A stretch of DNA of 64,000 nt from Planococcus halocryophilus. GTDB lineage: Bacteria; Bacillota; Bacilli; Bacillales_A; Planococcaceae. The first letter of the stretch is position 1; the number at the start of each line of letters is the position of its first letter. The notes under the pieces were generated by a model that made no database searches, was not told the origin of the DNA, and was given only the letters and a program-made list of their open reading frames with translations. Position numbers and translations under genes: made by a program. Positions 1-7,677 of the stretch are shown here, piece by piece. The stretch is from NCBI RefSeq assembly GCF_001687585.2, contig NZ_CP016537.2, positions 1,274,001 through 1,338,000 on the forward strand. Direction: 5' to 3'.

Positions 1-25
1 ACACTTAAGCGGACGGACTTTGAAA

Positions 26-817
26 ATGACAGAAGACTGGTACAGTTCTTTAGACAAAAGCAAGGCCGGTGTTTATGGTTCGACGGACCCTGATAAAATA
101 GCATTGTTAAAAAAACAAAATCATGAATTTCATCTTCGCTTTTGTACCATGTTTCAACAAGATTACAATGATTTTGAATCGAATTTTCAAGGTTGGATAG
201 AATCCATTGTAAAAGATGAAGCTCATTTAGACACGCCAATTGTAGAAGTGATTGGTGAGTTTTTCCGTACACAAGATCAATATTTGGATGAGCTTGGAAA
301 GTATGCATTAGCACACAAGGATCGAGTTAGTCATGAGAGATTGATGGAATGGACACAAGCGATTGTTCAAATCTTTAGTAAAGTGATTGTTGAATTTACG
401 GATCAAAATTCGAAGGCTGCGGAAAAGCGCATGAACTCCCAACAACAGATGATTGTGGAAATGAGTGCGCCGGTTATTTTATTGGCGAATAAAATTGGTA
501 TGTTGCCTTTAGTTGGAGAAATCACTCCGCATAGAGCAGAAATTATATTTGAAAAAGCTTTAGCTCAAAGTTCTAAACACGATTTGGAGAAATTGTTTAT
601 CGATTTATCGGGTGTACCCATGATTGATACGATGGTCGCACAACAAGTATTTCAACTGATCAAAGGCTTGGAAATTATCGGCGTGAAAGTTGCTTTGTCA
701 GGCATTAGCCCAGTGATTGCTCAAACTGCTGTGCAGTTGGGTATTAAGTTTATAGATATTGAAGTGTATAATACACTAGCTCATGCGTTAAAACAAAATC
801 AAGTTGATTCGTTTTGA
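26..817 (+). CDS. RsbR-type STAS stressosome protein
   Basis: Resembles the RsbR co-antagonist proteins, which assemble with RsbS and RsbT into the cytoplasmic stressosome that controls the general stress sigma factor. The N-terminal ~140 residues are helical and fit the non-heme globin-like sensor domain; the C-terminal ~115 residues are a STAS domain with the DLSGVPMIDTMVA signature. The Thr of IDTMVA matches one of the two RsbT phosphorylation sites of RsbRA. At the other site the sequence reads GEITPHRAE, so the Thr seems shifted by one and Pro takes its place. The ATG at 26 is preferred over an in-frame TTG at 20. Length of 263 aa is normal. It stands alone before a terminator; no RsbS or RsbT gene is in the window. 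Confidence 0.82.
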   Translation: MTEDWYSSLDKSKAGVYGSTDPDKIALLKKQNHEFHLRFCTMFQQDYNDFESNFQGWIESIVKDEAHLDTPIVEVIGEFFRTQDQYLDELGKYALAHKDRVSHERLMEWTQAIVQIFSKVIVEFTDQNSKAAEKRMNSQQQMIVEMSAPVILLANKIGMLPLVGEITPHRAEIIFEKALAQSSKHDLEKLFIDLSGVPMIDTMVAQQVFQLIKGLEIIGVKVALSGISPVIAQTAVQLGIKFIDIEVYNTLAHALKQNQVDSF

Positions 818-821
818 TGAA

Positions 822-858
822 AATCCCAAGAACCTTAATTGGCTCTTGGGATTTTTTT
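822..858 (+). terminator. Rho-independent terminator after the RsbR-type gene
   Basis: Stem AATCCCAAGA / TCTTGGGATT with a short loop, followed by a run of T, starts four bases after the stop codon. Confidence 0.85.
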
Positions 859-882
859 GAATTTTATTTAAAGGGATGCTGG

Positions 883-1058
883 TTTTATTTGCGGGATGGG
901 CTTGGTTGTTTGCAGATTCGAATAGTTTGTTTGCGTAAAAGCATGGATTGTTTGCAGGATAGGAGTTTATTTGCAATATAAAGCGGTTTGTTTGCAGCGG
1001 TGGGGGAGTTGTTTGCAGGATAGGGCGCTTTGTTTGCGCAATAACATAGTTTGTTTGC
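883..1058 (-). repeat. Array 1 of 21-bp phased GCAAAYAA repeats
   Basis: On the minus strand nine copies of GCAAACAA or GCAAATAA follow one another. Measured on the plus strand, the TTTGC cores start at 888, 909, 930, 951, 970, 991, 1012, 1033 and 1054. Every step is 21 bp except one of 19. The 12-13 bases between cores are variable but tend to end in a pyrimidine-rich ATCCC/ATCCT. The array fills the gap between two facing terminators. Because 21 is a multiple of three it stays open in several frames and yields spurious ORFs full of ANK/CKQ/RKQ heptads. I do not recognise it as a named element. Confidence 0.9.
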
Positions 1059-1074
1059 GTATTCCAAAAACGAA

Positions 1075-1115
1075 AGAAAAAACCTCCCAAAACCTTGAAA
1101 GGTTTTGGGAGGTTT
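1075..1115 (-). terminator. rpsD terminator
   Basis: A 15-bp stem (AACCTCCCAAAACCT and its complement) with loop TGAA, followed on the minus strand by a T-rich tract. It lies 18 bases beyond the rpsD stop codon. Confidence 0.88.
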
Positions 1116-1132
1116 TCGAAATCAAGTTGGAA

Positions 1133-1735
1133 TTAACGTGAGTAGTACTCAACGATCAACTGTTCGTTGATTTCAGCAGACAATTCGCTACGCTCTGGAA
1201 GGCGTACGAAAGTTCCTGTTTTGCTATCAGTATCGATAGTAACGTATTCAGGAACAAAGTTGTTTACTTCGATTGCTTCGTTTACTACATCAAGGTTGCT
1301 TGATTTTTCGCGGAAAGCAATTGTTTGTCCTGGTTTCACGCTGAATGACGGAATGTCAACGCGTTTGCCATCAACAAGGATGTGGCCGTGGTTTACGATT
1401 TGGCGAGCTTGGCGACGAGTGCGCGCAAGACCTAAACGATAAACAACGTTATCAAGGCGAGCTTCAAGAAGGATCATGAAGTTTTCACCGTGTTTACCAG
1501 GCATTTTACCAGCTTTGTTGAACAAAGTTTTGAACTGACGTTCTGTAACTCCGTACATGAAGCGTAGTTTTTGTTTTTCTTGTAGTTGCAAACCATATTC
1601 AGAAACTTTTCTGCGTTGGTTAGCACCGTGTTGACCTGGTGCGTAAGGGCGTTTTTCTAATTCTTTACCTGTGCCTGTAAGGGAAATTCCTAAGCGGCGT
1701 GACAGTTTCCATGATGGACCTGTATAACGAGACAT
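1133..1735 (-). CDS. rpsD: 30S ribosomal protein S4
   Basis: Primary 16S rRNA-binding protein of the small subunit body, needed early in 30S assembly. The 200-aa product has the typical S4 start ([16 protein letters not shown]), the N-terminal domain with RPYAPGQHG, and the S4 RNA-binding domain around residues 92-155 ([34 protein letters not shown]). Length matches the family. A GGAGGAG Shine-Dalgarno lies just upstream of the ATG. The gene is monocistronic, with its own promoter, a long leader and a terminator. In Bacillus, S4 represses its own translation through this leader. Confidence 0.98.
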   Translation of the reverse strand: MSRYTGPSWKLSRRLGISLTGTGKELEKRPYAPGQHGANQRRKVSEYGLQLQEKQKLRFMYGVTERQFKTLFNKAGKMPGKHGENFMILLEARLDNVVYRLGLARTRRQARQIVNHGHILVDGKRVDIPSFSVKPGQTIAFREKSSNLDVVNEAIEVNNFVPEYVTIDTDSKTGTFVRLPERSELSAEINEQLIVEYYSR

Positions 1736-1914
1736 ATAAGTCTCCTCCTCTGTTTTTGGTTTTTAGAGTAAAATAAAAACCAGATGCATTCATGCTGCAA
1801 GCCATTTTATATTCTTGTACCTTCGCTCAGCAGCCAAAGAGTTACACGATACACCTGCTATGAGGAATAAAATGGACAAACACGCACATACAACTGCTGC
1901 GATTATTTTACACA
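1736..1914 (-). promoter_or_regulatory. rpsD mRNA leader, probable S4 autoregulatory region
   Basis: About 180 transcribed but non-coding bases lie between the inferred start site and rpsD. They contain several inverted repeats, including GCAGCATGAATGC near 1785-1797. Bacillales rpsD leaders bind S4 and control translation. The function here is inferred from position, and the fold was not computed. An ORF on this strand (1790-1978) is not credible as a gene. Confidence 0.5.
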
Positions 1915-1920
1915 AAGAAT

Positions 1921-1950
1921 AGTATAACTGATTTTGGAACCTCAAGTCAA
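1921..1950 (-). promoter_or_regulatory. SigA-type promoter of rpsD
   Basis: Reading the minus strand: TTGACT, an 18-base spacer, TATACT. This is a strong vegetative promoter match facing rpsD. Confidence 0.65.
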
Positions 1951-2025
1951 CAGCAAGCCTTAGAATAGTTTGGAGCACTAGCTTTCTTTTTCTTATTAGA
2001 CGAGGTAGAATGAAATCGAGTATGT

Positions 2026-2041
2026 ATGTAAGCGCTTTCTA
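2026..2041 (+). promoter_or_regulatory. Catabolite-responsive element before the lyase gene
   Basis: ATGTAAGCGCTTTCTA matches the CcpA cre consensus WTGNAARCGNWWWCAW at all but one position. It ends ten bases before the Shine-Dalgarno of the lyase gene, in a place where bound CcpA would block transcription. No other start of transcription was identified for that gene. Confidence 0.6.
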
Positions 2042-2065
2042 TAATGTCTAAGGGGTGTATTGGTT

Positions 2066-3274
2066 ATGAAAGAAAAAGAGATGAATTTTGAAACGGCGGT
2101 TATCCACAAAGGTTATGACAGTACAAAACATCATGATAGTTTGGTGACACCGCTTTATCAAACCTCGACGTATTCGTTTGCTAATGCAGAGCAGGGGGAA
2201 GATCGTTTTGCAGGAAATTGCGAAGGTAATATTTATTCGCGTCTTGGCAATCCAACAGTTCGTGTACTCGAAGAGCGAATGGCGGAAATTGAAGGCGGTC
2301 AAGGTGCATTAGCTTTTGGGTCGGGGATGGCCTCAGTTAGTGCGATTTTAATTTATTTGACCAAAGCAGGAGATCACATCCTTTGCTCAAGAGGTATTTA
2401 CGGATGTACGTTTGGGCTATTAGAAATTATGGAAGAAAAATACAAAATTACGCATAGCTTGGTGTCGATGACAACAGAAGCAGAAGTAGAAAATGCGATT
2501 CGTCCAGAGACGGTTTGCATTTACGTAGAAACGCCAATCAATCCGACAATGGAACTCGTGAATCTTGAAGCAGTTATGGCTGTAGCGAAAAAACATAATA
2601 TTCGTGTCGTTGTGGATAATACGTTCTGTTCACCTTATTTGCAAAATCCGTTACGAATGGGTGCAGACTTTGTTTTGCATAGCGCAACGAAATACTTGAA
2701 TGGCCATGGGGATGTGGTCGGTGGAGTTTTAGTTGGAAGCGATGCAGAAGAAATGCAACATATTCGGATGACCATACAAAAAGATGTTGGTGGCATTATG
2801 TCTCCATTTGATGCATGGCTCTTGTTAAGAGGATTAAAAACGCTTCATGTCAGAATGGATCGACATGTTAGCAATGCGAAAGTTGTATTAGATTTTTTAA
2901 AACAACAAGAAATCGTCAAAAATATATATTATCCGTTCGATGAAAGTCATCCGCAAGTTGAAATTGCGAAACGCCAAATGCGTGAAGGTGGCGGGTTGAT
3001 TTCTTTTGAAATTGAAGGCGGTAAAAAAGAAGCACAAGCCTTTTTAAATGCCTTATCACTTATCAAGATTGCGGTTAGTTTAGGCGATGCGGAAACATTA
3101 ATTCAACATCCAGCCACGATGACGCATGCAGTGGTACCTCCTGAAAGTAGACAAGCGATGGGCATTAGTGACTCCTTGCTGCGCTTATCAATCGGGCTCG
3201 AGCATACGGATGACTTGATCGCTGATCTAAACAAAGCATTTGAGCAAGTTAAACCAAAACTTCAAGAAATCTAA
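2066..3274 (+). CDS. mgl: Methionine gamma-lyase-type PLP enzyme
   Basis: Cys/Met-metabolism PLP enzyme. Landmarks are YSRLGNP (Tyr57, Arg59 contacting the cofactor phosphate), VDNTFCSPYLQ and SATKYLNGHGD, with Schiff-base Lys209. IYGCTF places a Cys at 114, the residue that separates methionine gamma-lyases from cystathionine gamma-synthases and beta-lyases. The expected reaction is methionine to methanethiol, ammonia and 2-oxobutyrate. O-acetylhomoserine sulfhydrylase or cystathionine gamma-lyase activity is less likely but not excluded. Start chosen at ATG 2066, ten bases after AGGGG, over an in-frame TTG at 2060. A cre site upstream suggests carbon catabolite control. The gene converges on the methionine sulfoxide reductase gene. 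Confidence 0.85.
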   Translation: MKEKEMNFETAVIHKGYDSTKHHDSLVTPLYQTSTYSFANAEQGEDRFAGNCEGNIYSRLGNPTVRVLEERMAEIEGGQGALAFGSGMASVSAILIYLTKAGDHILCSRGIYGCTFGLLEIMEEKYKITHSLVSMTTEAEVENAIRPETVCIYVETPINPTMELVNLEAVMAVAKKHNIRVVVDNTFCSPYLQNPLRMGADFVLHSATKYLNGHGDVVGGVLVGSDAEEMQHIRMTIQKDVGGIMSPFDAWLLLRGLKTLHVRMDRHVSNAKVVLDFLKQQEIVKNIYYPFDESHPQVEIAKRQMREGGGLISFEIEGGKKEAQAFLNALSLIKIAVSLGDAETLIQHPATMTHAVVPPESRQAMGISDSLLRLSIGLEHTDDLIADLNKAFEQVKPKLQEI

Positions 3275-3275
3275 A

Positions 3276-3314
3276 AAAACCCAAAAACTCACAACGTGAG
3301 TTTTTGGGTTTTTA
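3276..3314. terminator. Bidirectional terminator between mgl and the fRMsr gene
   Basis: A symmetrical stem (AAAACCCAAAAACTCAC / GTGAGTTTTTGGGTTTT) with T runs on both strands serves the two convergent genes. Confidence 0.88.
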
Positions 3315-3317
3315 CAA

Positions 3318-3797
3318 TTATAAATGCTTCATTAACACGTTAACGAAAAGTTCCAAGCCTTGCTGATCTTCTTTAGTGAAACGATCTAGCTCGGGGCTAT
3401 CAATATCTAAAACGCCGATTACTTGATCTTCTTTCATCAAGGGAACAACGATTTCAGAACGTGTCGCCGCGTCACATGCAATGTGACCAGGGAATGCTTG
3501 AACGTCTTCAACTAACATTGTTCTTTTGTCAGCAACGGCTGTACCGCAAACGCCTTTTCCTACTGGGATTCGTACGCAAGCCGGTAGACCTTGAAAAGGA
3601 CCAAGTACTAATTCTCCATCTTCCATTAAATAAAATCCGACCCAGTTGATGCGTTCAAGAAATTGATTGAGTAAAGCAGAGGCGTTACTTAAATTGGCAA
3701 TGCTGTTTTTCTCACCGTCTAACAAAGCATCTAATTGCTTTGAAAGCATGGTGTATTGCTCTAAACTACTGCCACTGTAACTTTTTTGTGTGAACAT
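3318..3797 (-). CDS. msrC: Free methionine-(R)-sulfoxide reductase (GAF domain)
   Basis: A single GAF domain of the fRMsr family (YtsP in B. subtilis), which reduces free methionine R-sulfoxide in the cytoplasm with thioredoxin-type electrons. The family signature is complete: GPFQGLPACVRIPVGKGVCG and FPGHIACDAATRSEIVVP. The three cysteines at 74, 84 and 108 keep the spacing of the catalytic and resolving cysteines in E. coli fRMsr. Start chosen at 3797 because GAGGG lies eight bases before it; an upstream ATG at 3812 would contain that Shine-Dalgarno. The gene follows hisJ on the same strand and faces mgl, so two methionine-related enzymes sit side by side. Confidence 0.93.
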   Translation of the reverse strand: MFTQKSYSGSSLEQYTMLSKQLDALLDGEKNSIANLSNASALLNQFLERINWVGFYLMEDGELVLGPFQGLPACVRIPVGKGVCGTAVADKRTMLVEDVQAFPGHIACDAATRSEIVVPLMKEDQVIGVLDIDSPELDRFTKEDQQGLELFVNVLMKHL

Positions 3798-3847
3798 AAA
3801 AAATTCCCTCATTTCAGTTTATAGTATTTGTTGTGAATCAAATCTCG

Positions 3848-4648
3848 TTAACTTAAGTAAGTATAAATTTTGTCGTAATGCTTATGCAAGCCATTGACAC
3901 TATGAGCATCCGAGCCAAAGACCAACGGAATGCCAAGTGATTTAGCGAATTCGAGATAAGTGAGCGGCGGATAAGCTTCCAAACAATCTGGTTTCGAGTA
4001 TCCTGCACCATTTACATCAAGTTCAAAGCCGGTTTTTTTCAAGAGCTGAAGAATGTGCCGAATTTGTTTGTCATCATCGATCTTTTCGCCATGTGCTTTT
4101 TGGAATTTGTGAATCAATGTTGGATGTCCAATTCGATTTGGTTTGAATTGTCCAAGGTCTGCGTAAATCGATTTTTCAAGAGTGTCATAGTAAAGCTGGT
4201 AAGCAGCTTCTACAGATCCACAAGCCTCAGCGAGTTCTGTATAAACTTCTTTACTGAAGTCAGCGCAAAAATATTGGTCATTTACTTGCAGAAAATGAAC
4301 CGACAAAATGGAGTCGTCTAGAACAGGGCCCATATCATTTAAAAAATGAGTAGTTTCTTTTTCAAAGCCCTCGATATAATCGACTTCCAATCCTAAGCGA
4401 ATGCGAATATCTTTTTGATAAACATGTTTAAGGTGGTTAATTTCTTCTACATAAGAGGATAACTGAGTCATGCTCATGCCACTATCTTGTTCAGGTGTTG
4501 GATCAGTGAAATTGGCTGGAAGTGGTGCGTGTTCTGTAAATGAAATATCAGTAAACCCGGACTTTATTGCTTTTTCAATGTATAATTTGGTTGAGTCTTT
4601 TGTCCCGTGTGGACAAAAGGGGGTGTGAATGTGACCATCTCGTCTCAT
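3848..4648 (-). CDS. hisJ: Histidinol-phosphatase, PHP family
   Basis: PHP-superfamily phosphatase of the HisJ/HisK type, which dephosphorylates histidinol phosphate in histidine biosynthesis. Metal-binding motifs are visible: DGHIHTPFCPHG at the N-terminus, SFTEHAPLP, LGLEVDYIEGFE, SVHFL and, near the C-terminus, GSDAH. The 266-aa length is standard. The ATG at 4648 has GAGGATG upstream and starts directly at the first motif; longer in-frame extensions upstream would add nonfamily residues. No other his gene is in the window, and this isolated position next to ytsP and ezrA is the same as in B. subtilis. Confidence 0.92.
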   Translation of the reverse strand: MRRDGHIHTPFCPHGTKDSTKLYIEKAIKSGFTDISFTEHAPLPANFTDPTPEQDSGMSMTQLSSYVEEINHLKHVYQKDIRIRLGLEVDYIEGFEKETTHFLNDMGPVLDDSILSVHFLQVNDQYFCADFSKEVYTELAEACGSVEAAYQLYYDTLEKSIYADLGQFKPNRIGHPTLIHKFQKAHGEKIDDDKQIRHILQLLKKTGFELDVNGAGYSKPDCLEAYPPLTYLEFAKSLGIPLVFGSDAHSVNGLHKHYDKIYTYLS

Positions 4649-4801
4649 TAAGGCATCCTCTTTTCTAGTTATTAAAAAATATAATCGCTTTTCTTCTAAT
4701 TTGGCAAACAAAAGAGTAGAATACATGTTAAAATAAAAGAATCATGAATACATTTACGTATAACTGGTAATGTGATTTTGGAACAGGGGGCTATGTGACT
4801 T

Positions 4802-6496
4802 ATGATGGAGTATATCATCATTGCGGTCATCATTCTATTAGCGGTAACAATCATTGGTTTTATGTTTCGCAAAAAACATTTAGCTGAAATTGAGCGCTTG
4901 GAACAGTTAAAACTGCAAATACAAAATAAACCAATTCTTGAAGAACTAACTAAAGTGAAACAGTTGAACATGAACGGCCAGACGGAAGAGATGTTCGAAC
5001 GCTGGCGCAACGTATGGACTGAAATCATGGACGTACATATCCCGAAAATCGATGCTTCTTTATACGATGCCGAGGAAGCGATTAATCGTTTTAGATTTAA
5101 CAAGGCGTCTAAACTAGAACAGGATACAGAAGTGAAGATTGATAGCGTTGATCAACAGATGAATAGCATTTTGGTGGAATTGGAAGAACTGATTGGCAGT
5201 GAAGAGAAAAATCGCAGCGAAATCGATCTTCTTCAAGAAAAATACCGCCGTGCACGTAAAAATCTATTGGCTCATCAGCAATCTTATGGAGCAGCAGGCG
5301 AACCACTTGAGAAAAAGCTCGAATCGTTTATTCCGTTATTTGACGAATACGAAAAATTGACGGGTGAAGGCAATTACTTGAAAGCTCGTGAAATTGTAAT
5401 TGGGTTATCAGCAGAAGGCGAAGAAGCATTTTTATTAGTAGACGATATTCCATCATTATTGGCGGATATTCAAACAAAAATCCCTTCTTATATTGCTGAA
5501 TTGCGTCAAGGTAAGAACGAAATGGAAGAAAATTCTTATTATCTTGGGCATTTAGAGTTAACCCTTCAACTTGATGAAATAGAAGAAGAGTTAGAAGTGT
5601 TGAAAGAAAACATTGAAAACTTAGAAATGACACACACAAAAATTGCTGTTGAAAAAATAAAAGATCGCATCGATTCGTTTTATGAAATGTTGGAAAAAGA
5701 AGTTGAAGCGAAGATTTATGTGGATGAACATCGTATCGAGACAGAACGTCATTTAGAAGTTGTGGCACGTGATACAAAAGAAATGGAAGAAGAAAGTAGA
5801 TACGTTCAGCATAGCTATAAAATTACTGAAAGCGAAGCGGCTATTCCGAAATCTTGTATGGATAAGATGGAGCAATTAGTAAAACGCTTTGAATTGCTTA
5901 TGAGTCGTTTAGAAGAAGATCAATCAGCCTATTCAAGTCTTCAAGAAGAGTTGGTTCATATTCGCGAAGATTTATCGATTGTCGATTCGACTCAAATTGA
6001 TTTTATGACTGCATTGAAGAGCTTGCGTATCGAAGAAAACAAGGCTCGCGAAAAAGTAGAGCTATTAAAACGCAAATTGCAAGAAACAGATCGTGTGTTA
6101 CACAAAGCCAATATTCCTGGAATTCCAGAAGATATGGACGTGCGTCTTGAAGAAGCTGAAGAACATCTTTTTGTTACGATGCAAACTTTGCGAGAAGTTC
6201 CATTAAATATTAAGCTAGTGCATAGTTATTTAGAGCAAGCTGAAAAGAGTATTGAAGATGGCCATACAAAAGCGGTTGAAATGGTTGAAAATGTCTTATT
6301 GATTGAGCGCATTATTCAATACGGAAACCGATACCGCAAATCCAATCTTCAATTAGATGCGAAACTGGAAGAAGCTGAAGAATCATTCAGACAGCTTCGA
6401 TACACGAAAGCATTGGAAGAAGCAGCGACTGCAGTTGAAAACTTTGAACCAGGTTCGATGAAGCGAATTGAAGTATTGGTCAAAGAAGACGCTTAG
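4802..6496 (+). CDS. ezrA: Septation ring formation regulator EzrA
   Basis: Membrane-anchored negative regulator of FtsZ ring assembly that also links division to peptidoglycan synthesis. An N-terminal transmembrane helix (about residues 3-21, MEYIIIAVIILLAVTIIGFMF) with the N-terminus outside is followed by ~540 residues of spectrin-like coiled coil rich in Glu, Lys and Leu. The 564-aa length fits the family. AGGGGG precedes the ATG. The gene diverges from hisJ and ends in its own terminator before the cysteine desulfurase gene, the usual Bacillales context. Confidence 0.96.
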   Translation: MMEYIIIAVIILLAVTIIGFMFRKKHLAEIERLEQLKLQIQNKPILEELTKVKQLNMNGQTEEMFERWRNVWTEIMDVHIPKIDASLYDAEEAINRFRFNKASKLEQDTEVKIDSVDQQMNSILVELEELIGSEEKNRSEIDLLQEKYRRARKNLLAHQQSYGAAGEPLEKKLESFIPLFDEYEKLTGEGNYLKAREIVIGLSAEGEEAFLLVDDIPSLLADIQTKIPSYIAELRQGKNEMEENSYYLGHLELTLQLDEIEEELEVLKENIENLEMTHTKIAVEKIKDRIDSFYEMLEKEVEAKIYVDEHRIETERHLEVVARDTKEMEEESRYVQHSYKITESEAAIPKSCMDKMEQLVKRFELLMSRLEEDQSAYSSLQEELVHIREDLSIVDSTQIDFMTALKSLRIEENKAREKVELLKRKLQETDRVLHKANIPGIPEDMDVRLEEAEEHLFVTMQTLREVPLNIKLVHSYLEQAEKSIEDGHTKAVEMVENVLLIERIIQYGNRYRKSNLQLDAKLEEAEESFRQLRYTKALEEAATAVENFEPGSMKRIEVLVKEDA

Positions 6497-6520
6497 CGCA
6501 TTTAAACAAAACAAAATGTA

Positions 6521-6554
6521 AAACCACCAGCTGATATGCTGGTGGTTTTCTTTT
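6521..6554 (+). terminator. ezrA terminator
   Basis: Stem AAACCACCAGC / GCTGGTGGTTT followed by TTCTTTT, placed between ezrA and the desulfurase gene. Confidence 0.8.
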
Positions 6555-6567
6555 CGGAGGTGACAAG

Positions 6568-7671
6568 ATGATTTATTTGGATAATAGCGCAACGACGAAA
6601 CCAAAAAAAGAAGTACTTGATGCTTTTGTAAAAGTTAACGAACAGTTTTATGCAAACCCAGCTTCACTCCATGAACTAGGCAATCAAGCTGAGGATTTGT
6701 TAGAAACTGCACGCAACCAAATAAAAGAGTTGCTACATATGGATAAAATCATCTTCACATCTGGCGGTACAGAGGCAAATAACTTGGCATTGATTGGCAC
6801 AGCTCGAAACTATCAGTCTCGTGGTAAACATATTATTACTTCAGAAACGGAGCATCCATCTGTTTTAAATAGTATAGCGGCATTAGAGCGCGAAGGATTT
6901 GAAATTACTCGTTTACCAGTTGGGAATTCCGGGGAGATCAACATTGACAAGTTGAAAAATTCTTTGCGAAACGATACGATTCTGGTATCACTCATGCATG
7001 TTAATAATGAAATTGGAACCGTTCATCCAATTGCGGACATTGCGCATCTCTTGAAAAAGCGGCGCATCTTTTTCCATGTGGATGCTGTTCAAAGTATCGG
7101 CAAAATCGATTTTGACACAACTGCTATGCCGAATTTATTGACCATATCAGGGCATAAAATACATGGATTAAAAGGTAGCGGATTACTAGCCTATTCCGGA
7201 GTAGATTTACAAGCTATCCAATACGGTGGCGGTCAAGAATCTGAAATGCGAAGTGGCACCGTTTCTGTACCGAATGCAGTGGCTTTGGCGAAAGCATTAA
7301 GGTTGGCAGTACCAAATCCATTATATTCGCAATGGAATCAAGAATTGCGTCAATTTTTTTCGGAATTTGCAGGTGTCAAAATTGTGAGTCCTAAAAATGG
7401 GGCCATGCATATTTTGGCAGTAGCGGTAAAAGGGTTAAAAGGCGAAATTCTTGTATCCGGTTTACAAAAAGAATCGGTAATCGTCTCTACTTCAAGTGCA
7501 TGCTCATCAAAAAATAGCCAAGCAAGTCCGGTAATTCGAGCTATTGGTTTACCGCGAGAGTTTAAAGATGGTGTAATCCGAATTAGCTTTGGCGAATTTA
7601 CAACAGAACAAGACATTAATGCGCTAAAAAAAGCGTTTCAGCGGGTATACCGCATGATTAAAGGAGTTTAA
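6568..7671 (+). CDS. Cysteine desulfurase partnered with ThiI
   Basis: Class V PLP aminotransferase-fold desulfurase (NifZ/IscS-like). It releases sulfur from cysteine as a persulfide, here most likely for ThiI-dependent tRNA 4-thiouridine. Landmarks: YLDNSATTKP at the start, HEN/TEHPSV region with His96, SGHKIHG with PLP Lys197, and STSSACSSKN with the persulfide-forming Cys312. At 367 aa it is slightly shorter than IscS. GGAGGTG lies before the ATG. It is followed after six bases by thiI, so the two are co-transcribed. No iscU or suf gene is nearby, which supports a dedicated tRNA role. Confidence 0.93.
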   Translation: MIYLDNSATTKPKKEVLDAFVKVNEQFYANPASLHELGNQAEDLLETARNQIKELLHMDKIIFTSGGTEANNLALIGTARNYQSRGKHIITSETEHPSVLNSIAALEREGFEITRLPVGNSGEINIDKLKNSLRNDTILVSLMHVNNEIGTVHPIADIAHLLKKRRIFFHVDAVQSIGKIDFDTTAMPNLLTISGHKIHGLKGSGLLAYSGVDLQAIQYGGGQESEMRSGTVSVPNAVALAKALRLAVPNPLYSQWNQELRQFFSEFAGVKIVSPKNGAMHILAVAVKGLKGEILVSGLQKESVIVSTSSACSSKNSQASPVIRAIGLPREFKDGVIRISFGEFTTEQDINALKKAFQRVYRMIKGV

Positions 7672-7677
7672 ACTGTT

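Noticed and set aside
883..1058. CRISPR array
   Set aside because: The conserved part is only 8-9 bases and the variable part 12-13, far too short for repeats and spacers, and no cas gene is present.
788..1152. Overlapping minus-strand ORFs rich in ANK, RKQ and CKQ heptads
   Set aside because: They are translations of the 21-bp repeat array, open because 21 is divisible by three; none has a credible ribosome site and all frames look alike.
1790..1978. 62-aa minus-strand ORF upstream of rpsD
   Set aside because: It overlaps the rpsD promoter and leader, has no Shine-Dalgarno and resembles no known family.
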